Positions 1 through 4,622 of a DNA stretch of 5,999 nucleotides are shown here, piece by piece. Position numbers and translations under genes: made by a program. Source of the stretch: Candidatus Parcubacteria bacterium (lineage in GTDB: Bacteria; Patescibacteriota; Minisyncoccia; Phycocordibacterales; UBA1006); the NCBI GenBank assembly GCA_027028225.1, contig JALVJP010000017.1:1-5999 (forward strand), read 5' to 3'. How positions within the stretch are numbered: position 1 is the first letter of the stretch; the number at the start of each line of letters is the position of its first letter. Below the pieces are notes generated by a model, which searched no databases, was not told the origin of the DNA, and worked only from the letters and a program-made list of their open reading frames with translations.

Positions 1-553
1 GCTCCATGGTATTAATTTTTAATACACAGTGCGTCCCGTATTTTGAAACGCACAAAATTTCATCTTGTCCATAAAAATTTTTTATCGAAAATAGAGTCGC
101 AATCCTCCTTGTCTCAAGATTAATGAAGAATCTTTTATCGTTACTACAATTAATAACGAAAATTCTTTTTTTACTTCGATATCCTACAGACTTTATTTTA
201 CATCCATTAAACTCAAACATTCCAGATACGGAATCTAATACCCCATCTTTTCCTAGTTTCCAGAGAACACCTTCTCCCTCCGTAGAAACAGAGAGGTAGT
301 ATTCCTTGTTAAGTTTTTTCATTTTTTCGAATGGAAATAAGTGTTTATCGACAATGAATACACTATTTCCTTTTCCATCGAAAAAACGATATATGGCACT
401 CCCTCCTTTTTTGGAGGTTACATATTTCTCCACATGCTGTGGAATATAGTCATCAAAGTCGCGAGATAACATCTTGTTGTAATCTGACAACTTCATTTCC
501 TCTTGAATTAAAGGAATATCAATCTCTTTAATTCTTGTTTTTTTTGTTTTCAT
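1..553 (-). CDS. Hypothetical protein, C-terminus cut by window edge
   Basis: A minus-strand reading frame starts with ATG at 553-551 and stays open for 184 codons to the left edge, so the stop and C-terminus are missing. I do not recognise the family. The N-terminus is basic (MKTKKTRIKEID) and there is no signal peptide or membrane segment. From about residue 55 the chain alternates short hydrophobic and aromatic strands with turns (for example GNSVFIVDK, EGVLWKLGKDG, KRIFVINCSNDKRFFINLE). This suggests a beta-rich fold of repeated strand units, possibly propeller-like, but I cannot assign one. No Shine-Dalgarno sequence precedes the ATG, only an A-rich leader. A divergent promoter lies upstream, which supports expression. 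The long open frame and protein-like composition make the gene likely real; its function is unknown. Confidence 0.72.
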   Translation of the reverse strand, partial: MKTKKTRIKEIDIPLIQEEMKLSDYNKMLSRDFDDYIPQHVEKYVTSKKGGSAIYRFFDGKGNSVFIVDKHLFPFEKMKKLNKEYYLSVSTEGEGVLWKLGKDGVLDSVSGMFEFNGCKIKSVGYRSKKRIFVINCSNDKRFFINLETRRIATLFSIKNFYGQDEILCVSKYGTHCVLKINTME

Positions 554-581
554 TTTTTTTATTTTTATGGTTTCTATTAAA

Positions 582-609
582 ATCATACAAGTCAATACAA
601 TATAGTCAA
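582..609 (-). promoter_or_regulatory. Promoter for the unrecognised minus-strand gene
   Basis: Read on the minus strand, TTGACT (609-604) lies 16 bases before TATGAT (587-582). Each box has five of six matches to the sigma70 consensus. The predicted start is near 575, giving a leader of about 22 A/T-rich bases with no Shine-Dalgarno match before the ATG at 553. The position in the divergent gap fits. Confidence 0.55.
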
Positions 610-620
610 ACTCCTCTATA

Positions 621-649
621 TTTACTTAACAAACGATATATGTTATACT
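621..649 (+). promoter_or_regulatory. Extended -10 promoter, near-leaderless start of Nudix-like gene
   Basis: TTTACT (621-626) is followed after 17 bases by TATACT (644-649). TG at 641-642 makes an extended -10, TGTTATACT. The predicted transcription start is about 656 and the ATG is at 660, leaving only about four bases of leader. The same nine bases occur just before rplI. Confidence 0.6.
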
Positions 650-659
650 TTCAATACAT

Positions 660-1232
660 ATGAAGTATATTCCTAGTATTACGAATCTTTCTGAACTTGA
701 GAAAATACTTAGCACATCTGGAATTGATACCTCTCATTTTGGAAGAGGTGGTGCTAAATCACTCGAATCTCTCCTGAAAGAAATTACACTAGGAGAAACG
801 ACACTCTTCCAAACAGCATCTGGAAAACTTCTGCGTATAGTTGAAATTGCGACAGCGGATATTTTCTACAGAGATAAAGATGGAATTACATGGAAACTGA
901 AAGAGGAAAAGCAGGTATTCAAGGATGGAAGAATTAGAATTCGTGTACGAGAAAGGTCAATATCTGAAAAGATACTCCCGAAAGAATCCCCTATCGAAGC
1001 AATTAAGAGAGGAATATACGAAGAGCTTGGAATTTCTAGCCCCTCTCTAAACATTCAAGAAGAAGGAAGTGAGACTCATTCTTTTATATCATGGAGCTAT
1101 CCCGGACTTCAATCAATCTATCTTAACTACTACTTTCTTGTTGAGCTTGATGAGGAACATTTTCGTCCAGAAGGATACATAGAAAAACAAGAAGAAAAAA
1201 TAAACTACTTTATTTGGGAACAGCTCACATAA
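660..1232 (+). CDS. Nudix-hydrolase-like protein with degenerate Nudix box
   Basis: This 190-residue protein has a Nudix-type motif at residues 103-125, spaced exactly as Gx5Ex7REUxEExGU. Seen directly: the first Gly is Glu103, E109 is kept, the RE pair is R117-G118, and E121-E122, G124 and I125 are kept. Nudix enzymes hydrolyse nucleoside diphosphates linked to another moiety, using the paired glutamates to bind Mg2+. The two acidic catalytic positions remain, so activity is possible, but the substrate cannot be told. Residues 1-60 form a separate N-terminal part of unknown role. Strand-rich sequence with FISWSYPG and YLNYYFLVEL follows the box, as expected for the Nudix fold. The ATG at 660 is chosen because the promoter ends four bases before it. 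No Shine-Dalgarno sequence is visible. A terminator follows at 1311, so the gene appears monocistronic. A non-catalytic Nudix-fold protein is the alternative. Confidence 0.7.
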   Translation: MKYIPSITNLSELEKILSTSGIDTSHFGRGGAKSLESLLKEITLGETTLFQTASGKLLRIVEIATADIFYRDKDGITWKLKEEKQVFKDGRIRIRVRERSISEKILPKESPIEAIKRGIYEELGISSPSLNIQEEGSETHSFISWSYPGLQSIYLNYYFLVELDEEHFRPEGYIEKQEEKINYFIWEQLT

Positions 1233-1310
1233 AGCTTGCGAGACTATTCCTCTTTTGCTAAACTCAAAGCATGAAGATTGAGGACAAACATACCCTCTCT
1301 CAGAGAAAAT

Positions 1311-1348
1311 AAAACGAGGTTTTTCGAAGCCTCGTTTTTCTCTTTATT
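1311..1348 (+). terminator. Intrinsic terminator after the Nudix-like gene
   Basis: AAAACGAGG (1311-1319) pairs perfectly with CCTCGTTTT (1330-1338) around a 10-base loop, followed by a T-rich run to about 1348. It lies 78 bases past the Nudix-like stop and 27 bases before the pyrG start, so it separates the two units. The symmetric A and T flanks would let it work on either strand. Confidence 0.8.
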
Positions 1349-1364
1349 TATTTTTAAACGACTT

Positions 1365-3053
1365 ATGAAGAAACAAAAACAAAAAACAAAATATATCTTC
1401 GTTGTAGGAGGTGTGATGTCGGGTGTTGGAAAAGGAATTACCTCCTCTTCCATAGGAAAGATTCTCCAGATGGCTGGATACCGCGTCTCTGCAGTGAAAA
1501 TTGATCCCTACATTAATGTGGATGCAGGAACGCTCAATCCGATTGAACACGGAGAGACATTCGTTCTTGAAGATGGTCACGAAACAGATCAAGACATGGG
1601 AAACTATGAGCGTTTCCTCAACCAATCGCTCACACGAGAATCCTACATCACTACCGGATCAATTTATCAAAAAGTAATTCAAGATGAGCGTGCACTTCGT
1701 TATGACGGCAAAACGGTTTCTGTCGTCCCTCACATTCCTCTCGCGGTTATTAAACAAATACAAAAAGCTGCGAAAAAGCAGGATGCAGAAATTATGGTCG
1801 TGGAGATTGGAGGAACAGTTGGAGAGTATGAGAACATTCTCTTCCTTGAAGCTGCGAGAATGATGAAACGAAAACAACCTGACGATGTACTCTTTGTACT
1901 TGTTTCCTATCTCCCTATTCCAAAAAATCTTGGAGAGATGAAGACGAAACCGACACAACAAGCAATCCGAACACTTCAAGAATCAGGGGTATTTCCCGAC
2001 ATCATCGTTGCGCGAGGAGAGAAGCCACTTGATATTCCTCGCAAGGAAAAGATTGCGCAGGCATCGCTCCTCAATAGAGAAGATATTATCTCCGCACCTG
2101 ACATTTCTTCTATCTATGATATCCCAGAATACTTTATTCAAGAAAAGCTTGATCAACGGATACTCCATAAACTTCACATTAGGAAAAAGAGAAATAGAGA
2201 AGCACAAGAGGAGGCGAAGAAATGGGAAACATTCACTCGCTCCACAAAGAAACTTCGTGATAAGGCTCATATCGCGATTGTAGGAAAATACTTCTCCTCC
2301 GGAGACTTTGCCCTCACTGATGCATACGTCTCTGTCATTGAAGCACTCAAGTACGCAGGTTTTACAAACAAGGCAAAAGTTATCCTCCATTGGTTTAATT
2401 CGCGCGATTTCGAAACAGGAAAGCAAAAGGTAAATGAGTTGAAAAAGTATGACGGAATCCTTGTTCCTGGTGGTTTTGGAAATACAGGAATCAATGGAAA
2501 AGATATGGCGATTCGTTACGCACGAGAACACGCAATTCCCTTCCTCGGACTCTGTCTTGGAATGCAACGCGCGGCAATTGAATTTGCAAAAAATGTATGT
2601 GGAATAGAGAATGCAGAATCTGATGAACGAAAGATACGAGGGAGCGCCCCAATTATCACCACAATGGAGGAGCAGAAGAAACTCATTAAGGAGAAGAAGT
2701 TAGGCGGAAGTATGCGACTTGGGGCATATCGTGCGCGGCTCTCAAAAGGATCGCTTGCGAGGAAGGTATATAAACAAGATGAGATATCCGAAAGACATCG
2801 CCATCGCTACGAACTCAACCCTGAATACGTTCCTCTTCTTAAAAAGCATGGAATGAGAGTGAGTGGGTGGTCAGTAGAAGGAAAACTTCCGGAAATCATA
2901 GAACTCGATAGAAAGCTCCACCCATTCTTCATTGCAACACAATTCCATCCAGAACTCCAAGCACGGCCACTCTCCCCTCACCCACTCTTCGTTGCATTTA
3001 TAGGAGAAAGTATGAAGCGGAGAAAAAATTTACAAAAGAAAAAAGAGAAGTAA
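1365..3053 (+). CDS. pyrG: CTP synthase (glutamine-hydrolysing)
   Basis: This 562-residue cytosolic enzyme makes CTP from UTP, ATP and glutamine. The N-terminal synthetase domain (about 1-285) has the P-loop GGVMSGVGKG with K23, then KIDPYINVDAGT, the EDGHETD acidic motif, E147 in EIGGTVGE and KTKPTQ at 193-198. The C-terminal class I glutamine amidotransferase domain (about 310-550) has the oxyanion loop GGFG at 369-372, the nucleophile C397 in LCLGMQ, and H528 and E530 in FHPE. All catalytic residues are present and the length is usual (about 535-560). The frame opens upstream at 1278, but that extension crosses the terminator at 1311-1338, so the ATG at 1365 is preferred. No Shine-Dalgarno sequence is visible. 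TATTTT at 1349-1354 could be a -10 box, but I see no convincing -35. The segment VSYLPIPKNLGEM before KTKPTQ looks about two residues longer than in common bacterial enzymes. Confidence 0.97.
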   Translation: MKKQKQKTKYIFVVGGVMSGVGKGITSSSIGKILQMAGYRVSAVKIDPYINVDAGTLNPIEHGETFVLEDGHETDQDMGNYERFLNQSLTRESYITTGSIYQKVIQDERALRYDGKTVSVVPHIPLAVIKQIQKAAKKQDAEIMVVEIGGTVGEYENILFLEAARMMKRKQPDDVLFVLVSYLPIPKNLGEMKTKPTQQAIRTLQESGVFPDIIVARGEKPLDIPRKEKIAQASLLNREDIISAPDISSIYDIPEYFIQEKLDQRILHKLHIRKKRNREAQEEAKKWETFTRSTKKLRDKAHIAIVGKYFSSGDFALTDAYVSVIEALKYAGFTNKAKVILHWFNSRDFETGKQKVNELKKYDGILVPGGFGNTGINGKDMAIRYAREHAIPFLGLCLGMQRAAIEFAKNVCGIENAESDERKIRGSAPIITTMEEQKKLIKEKKLGGSMRLGAYRARLSKGSLARKVYKQDEISERHRHRYELNPEYVPLLKKHGMRVSGWSVEGKLPEIIELDRKLHPFFIATQFHPELQARPLSPHPLFVAFIGESMKRRKNLQKKKEK

Positions 3054-3056
3054 AAT
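3029..3056 (+). promoter_or_regulatory. Candidate tRNA-Gly promoter inside the pyrG tail
   Basis: TTTACA (3029-3034) and TAAAAT (3051-3056), 16 bases apart, each match five of six consensus positions. The predicted start is near 3063, nine bases before the mature tRNA. The tract is A-rich and also forms the U-tract and stem of a minus-strand terminator, so the match may be incidental. The tRNA could instead be cut from the pyrG transcript. Confidence 0.4.
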
Positions 3057-3069
3057 GAAATTACTTCTC
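3034..3069 (-). terminator. Minus-strand intrinsic terminator, probably for the ftsB-like gene
   Basis: GAGAAGTAA (3045-3053) and TTACTTCTC (3061-3069) form a perfect 9-bp stem with a 7-base loop. Read on the minus strand, the stem is followed by TTTTTTCTTTTG (3044-3033), a good U-tract. On the plus strand no U-tract follows. It is the first minus-strand terminator after the ftsB-like stop, and it overlaps the pyrG stop codon. The stem has only three G-C pairs, so efficiency is uncertain. Confidence 0.6.
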
Positions 3070-3071
3070 AT

Positions 3072-3142
3072 GCGGATATAGTTTAATGGTAAAACACATC
3101 CTTGCCAAGGATGAGTCGGGGGTTCAATTCCCCCTATCCGCA
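3072..3142 (+). tRNA. tRNA-Gly (anticodon GCC)
   Basis: A complete cloverleaf can be folded by eye. The acceptor stem GCGGATA/TATCCGC is perfect over 7 bp. The D arm is GTTT/AAAC with GG in a 7-base loop. The anticodon arm is CATCC/GGATG with loop TTGCCAA, giving anticodon GCC at 3104-3106. The variable loop is AGTC. The T arm is GGGGG/CCCCC with loop TTCAATT. The tRNA decodes GGC and GGU. The discriminator base (3142) is A, whereas bacterial tRNA-Gly usually has U. The 3' CCA is not encoded, so it must be added enzymatically. The gene lies 18 bases after pyrG and 5 bases from the converging ftsB-like stop. Confidence 0.96.
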
Positions 3143-3147
3143 CATCC

Positions 3148-3477
3148 TCAATCATGGTTTTTCTCATTTGTTGTGAGAAAAATAATCCTTTCCCCATCTT
3201 CTCCAAGATCGTAATACTGTTTTAGAATTTGCCTCTTCCCTTCATCCTTAGAGATGAGTTTAAGAAGTTCATCGAGTTCCCTGTTGCGTTTCTCTAATTC
3301 TTCATAGCGTCGTTCTCGTTCCTGAACTCTCTGCGTAACAATACTCTTTGTTCTCCACATCGGAATTGATCGTGCAAAAAGAAACCCAGCGACCACAAAA
3401 AGAACAATAATCACAGCCGGTGATGAAATAATCTTCTGAAATGATTGAAATATATTACTTGTCTTTGTGCGTCTCAT
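3148..3477 (-). CDS. FtsB/DivIC-like septum formation protein
   Basis: This 109-residue bitopic membrane protein fits the FtsB/DivIC (septum formation initiator) family, whose members join the FtsL-FtsQ subcomplex of the divisome and help activate septal wall synthesis. It has a basic N-terminus (MRRTK), one membrane segment at about 19-36 (SPAVIIVLFVVAGFLFA), and a charged heptad-like coiled coil at about 45-76. The C-terminal part, with KRQILKQYYDLGEDGERIIFL, resembles the conserved family end. Length matches the family (about 90-125). The frame extends to 3513, but the ATG at 3477 is chosen because a TATAAT box lies at 3498-3493 and the predicted start near 3486 excludes the extension. The gene is divergent from a small membrane-protein gene and convergent with tRNA-Gly. 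FtsB and DivIC, or another short coiled-coil membrane protein, cannot be separated here. Confidence 0.8.
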   Translation of the reverse strand: MRRTKTSNIFQSFQKIISSPAVIIVLFVVAGFLFARSIPMWRTKSIVTQRVQERERRYEELEKRNRELDELLKLISKDEGKRQILKQYYDLGEDGERIIFLTTNEKNHD

Positions 3478-3486
3478 AGGTATAAT
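3459..3486 (+). promoter_or_regulatory. Promoter for the small membrane-protein gene
   Basis: TTGTCT (3459-3464) is followed after 16 bases by a consensus TATAAT (3481-3486). The predicted start is about 3493, giving a leader of about 32 bases that contains the Shine-Dalgarno sequence. The -35 box matches only four of six positions and lies inside the ftsB-like coding region. Confidence 0.55.
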
Positions 3487-3500
3487 AAGTTCATTATACC
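3479..3500. repeat. Perfect inverted repeat carrying opposed -10 boxes
   Basis: GGTATAAT (3479-3486) and ATTATACC (3493-3500) are perfect inverted copies with 6 bases between. Each arm supplies a TATAAT to one strand. Polymerase at one promoter should occlude the other, so the ftsB-like gene and the small gene may compete. A repressor site is an alternative reading. Confidence 0.75.
3493..3498 (-). promoter_or_regulatory. -10 box for the ftsB-like gene
   Basis: The minus strand reads a consensus TATAAT at 3498-3493. The predicted start near 3486 leaves about nine bases before the ATG at 3477, too few for a normal Shine-Dalgarno sequence. I see no convincing -35 at the expected distance. Confidence 0.5.
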
Positions 3501-3514
3501 GTAATTCTAACAAA

Positions 3515-3520
3515 AAAGGA
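3515..3520 (+). promoter_or_regulatory. Shine-Dalgarno sequence of the small membrane-protein gene
   Basis: AAAGGA ends four bases before the ATG at 3525. The spacing is short but workable. It is the only clear Shine-Dalgarno match next to a start codon in this window, and it supports the small gene. Confidence 0.6.
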
Positions 3521-3524
3521 AATT

Positions 3525-3641
3525 ATGAATTTGTTTACAAAAAGAGGAAGACGGAGGGCACATAGAGCGATGGTTATCATCGGAATTCTCGTCTCTATCT
3601 CCATGGTGCTCCTCTATTCTGGAGTATTAAAACTTATCTAA
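3525..3641 (+). CDS. Small basic single-pass membrane protein (38 residues)
   Basis: The reading frame encodes a 38-residue peptide. Residues 1-15 are strongly basic, with K6, R7, R9, R10, R11 and R14. Residues 16-38 form one long hydrophobic segment (IIGILVSISMVLLYSG and flanks). The positive-inside rule puts the N-terminus in the cytoplasm. There is no signal-peptide cleavage site and almost nothing follows the membrane segment. The case for a real gene is the complete set of signals: TATAAT at 3481, AAAGGA at 3515, ATG, TAA, and an intrinsic terminator starting at the last base of the stop. The frame does not overlap another gene. I do not recognise the family and assign no function. The divergent ftsB-like neighbour hints at an envelope or division role, but that is only inference. 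Confidence 0.75.
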   Translation: MNLFTKRGRRRAHRAMVIIGILVSISMVLLYSGVLKLI

Positions 3642-3673
3642 GAAAAACCGCTCTGTCTATAAGCGGTTTTTCT
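3641..3673. terminator. Bidirectional intrinsic terminator
   Basis: AGAAAAACCGCT (3641-3652) pairs with AGCGGTTTTTCT (3662-3673) over 12 bp with a 9-base loop. The A and T tracts lie in the stem, so either strand reads a GC-rich core followed by TTTTTCT. It starts at the last base of the small gene's stop and ends at the last base of the rplI stop, serving both converging genes. Confidence 0.88.
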
Positions 3674-4116
3674 CACTCAGCATTAACTCGAATAGTAAGT
3701 TTTCCTCTTTCTCCAAACGCCTCAAGTAGTATTTCATAATCTCCAAGTTCTTTAATTGTAATTTCTGAACGAAAGAGTTTATCGCTCACCCTCATTCCTT
3801 TTTCTTGTTCTAGAGCTTTTTTAACATCTTTCATATGAATACTCGTATAGAGCTTTCCCTTCTCGTTTGCTTTCCCTTTCATTTCAAACACCTCCCCATC
3901 AAGTTCGTAGAGGGATGAAAGCATTTCCTTCTCTTCTCTCTTTTTCTTCATCTCTTCTGATTTCTTTTTTGTCTCATATACACTGATAGCTGCTTTTGTA
4001 GCTGGAACAGCGAGCTTTTTTGGAAAGAGAGCGTTTTTCGCATATCCGTCAGACACATCTACGACTTCCCCTTCTCTTCCTACCCCTTTCACAAATTTTT
4101 TTAGTATCACTTTCAT
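3673..4116 (-). CDS. rplI: 50S ribosomal protein L9
   Basis: This 147-residue protein binds 23S rRNA at the base of the L1 stalk. The N-terminal domain (1-45) carries the family signature: MKVILKKFVKGVGREGEVV, DGYAKN and LFPKKLAVPAT. A charged helix follows (about 45-70, rich in K and E). The C-terminal domain (about 72-147) has GKLYTSIHMKDV, matching the usual GKLFGSVT region. Length is normal for L9. A TTG start at 4134 would add six residues, but the ATG at 4116 gives the canonical MKVIL start, and the extended -10 box overlaps the extra codons. Here the gene stands alone, not with rpsF, ssb and rpsR as in many bacteria. Its stop overlaps the terminator stem at 3662-3673. L9 is reported missing in Microgenomates, so its presence helps place the organism. 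Confidence 0.96.
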   Translation of the reverse strand: MKVILKKFVKGVGREGEVVDVSDGYAKNALFPKKLAVPATKAAISVYETKKKSEEMKKKREEKEMLSSLYELDGEVFEMKGKANEKGKLYTSIHMKDVKKALEQEKGMRVSDKLFRSEITIKELGDYEILLEAFGERGKLTIRVNAE

Positions 4117-4124
4117 ACATATAC

Positions 4125-4133
4125 AGTATAACA
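4125..4133 (-). promoter_or_regulatory. Extended -10 box of rplI, near-leaderless
   Basis: The minus strand reads TGTTATACT at 4133-4125, identical to the box before the Nudix-like gene. The predicted start is about 4118, two bases before the ATG at 4116, so the mRNA would be almost leaderless. No good -35 box is visible, which an extended -10 can tolerate. Confidence 0.6.
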
Positions 4134-4192
4134 ATAGTTATGAAATAATGAATATTATACACGAGAGGAAAACATTTATTAAGATAATAATA

Positions 4193-4224
4193 GACAACAT
4201 TTTCATACCTATGAAAAACTTGTC
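4193..4224. promoter_or_regulatory. 32-base imperfect palindrome over the groESL -35 box (candidate operator)
   Basis: The arms are GACAA-CA-TTTTCAT (4193-4206) and ATGAAAA-AC-TTGTC (4211-4224) around ACCT. Twelve of 14 arm positions are complementary. The right arm ends inside the -35 hexamer TTGTCA (4220-4225), so a bound dimeric repressor would block polymerase. It is unlike CIRCE (TTAGCACTC-N9-GAGTGCTAA), the HrcA site common upstream of groESL. Regulation by it is inference. Confidence 0.5.
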
Positions 4225-4247
4225 AAAAATTGTCTTCGCGTTACAAT
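4220..4247 (+). promoter_or_regulatory. groESL promoter
   Basis: TTGTCA (4220-4225) and TACAAT (4242-4247), 16 bases apart, each match five of six sigma70 positions. The predicted start is near 4254, giving a 44-base leader to the groES ATG. It is among the best promoter matches in the window, and I see no alternative heat-shock-sigma pattern. Confidence 0.65.
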
Positions 4248-4297
4248 ACTTCTGCTTTTATAAGATTATCCATTTAAGTAAAAGGTTATTTAGAGAT

Positions 4298-4594
4298 ATG
4301 AAGATACAGCCATTAGCAGATCGCGTTCTCGTAAAGAGAATAAAAAAAGATGAGGGGGAGAAAAAACTCTCATCCGGAATCTATGTAAAGAGTAAAGAGG
4401 AAAATACTCCACGAAATATGGGAATTGTGGAGGAAATTGGTCCAAAACTTAAAGAAAAACAAGAGAAGGGAGAACTCAACTTCAAAGTAGGTGATAAGGT
4501 TCTCTTCTCTTGGGGAGAAAAGGTCGAACTTGGAGATGAAACTTACGATATTATCTCCGAAACAAATGTTCTCGCAGTTATTGAAGATAAGTAA
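4298..4594 (+). CDS. groES: Co-chaperonin GroES (Hsp10)
   Basis: This 98-residue protein forms the heptameric lid of the GroEL folding chamber in the cytoplasm. It has the family start KIQPLADRVLVKR, a mobile loop at about residues 17-34 with SSGIYV where many homologues have GGIVL, then MGIVEEIGP, VGDKVLFSWG and the C-terminal VLAVIED. Length matches bacterial GroES (about 95-100). The frame is open back to 4148, but that stretch crosses the promoter and palindrome and is not GroES-like, so the ATG at 4298 is taken. AAAGG at 4281-4285 is 12 bases from the start, too far for a standard Shine-Dalgarno sequence. groEL follows after 28 bases, so the two form the usual operon. Confidence 0.96.
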   Translation: MKIQPLADRVLVKRIKKDEGEKKLSSGIYVKSKEENTPRNMGIVEEIGPKLKEKQEKGELNFKVGDKVLFSWGEKVELGDETYDIISETNVLAVIEDK

Positions 4595-4622
4595 TTTTAT
4601 TCGTTAATCAACATTAAAGACT

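Noticed and set aside
104..110. Perfect Shine-Dalgarno AAGGAGG on the minus strand
   Set aside because: It lies inside the open frame of the unrecognised gene and no ATG or in-frame start follows at a suitable distance.
1278..1364. N-terminal extension of pyrG by 29 codons
   Set aside because: It runs through the intrinsic terminator at 1311-1338 and does not resemble CTP synthase.
1983..2567. Long minus-strand open frame (about 194 codons) inside pyrG
   Set aside because: It lies fully antisense to a well-conserved CTP synthase region, its translation is Cys/Ser-rich low-complexity, and no family motif is seen.
3158..3182. 9-bp inverted repeat TTTTTCTCA / TGAGAAAAA as a terminator
   Set aside because: It lies inside the 3' coding end of the ftsB-like gene, has few G-C pairs, and lacks a following U-tract on either strand.
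4148..4297. N-terminal extension of groES by 50 codons
   Set aside because: It spans the promoter and palindrome. GroES homology begins exactly at the ATG at 4298.
4117..4297. CIRCE/HrcA operator upstream of groESL
   Set aside because: No sequence like TTAGCACTC-N9-GAGTGCTAA is present in the region between rplI and groES.
4604..4617. TTAAT-CAAC-ATTAA hairpin between groES and groEL
   Set aside because: A five-pair A/T stem is expected by chance in this composition and has no U-tract or other support.
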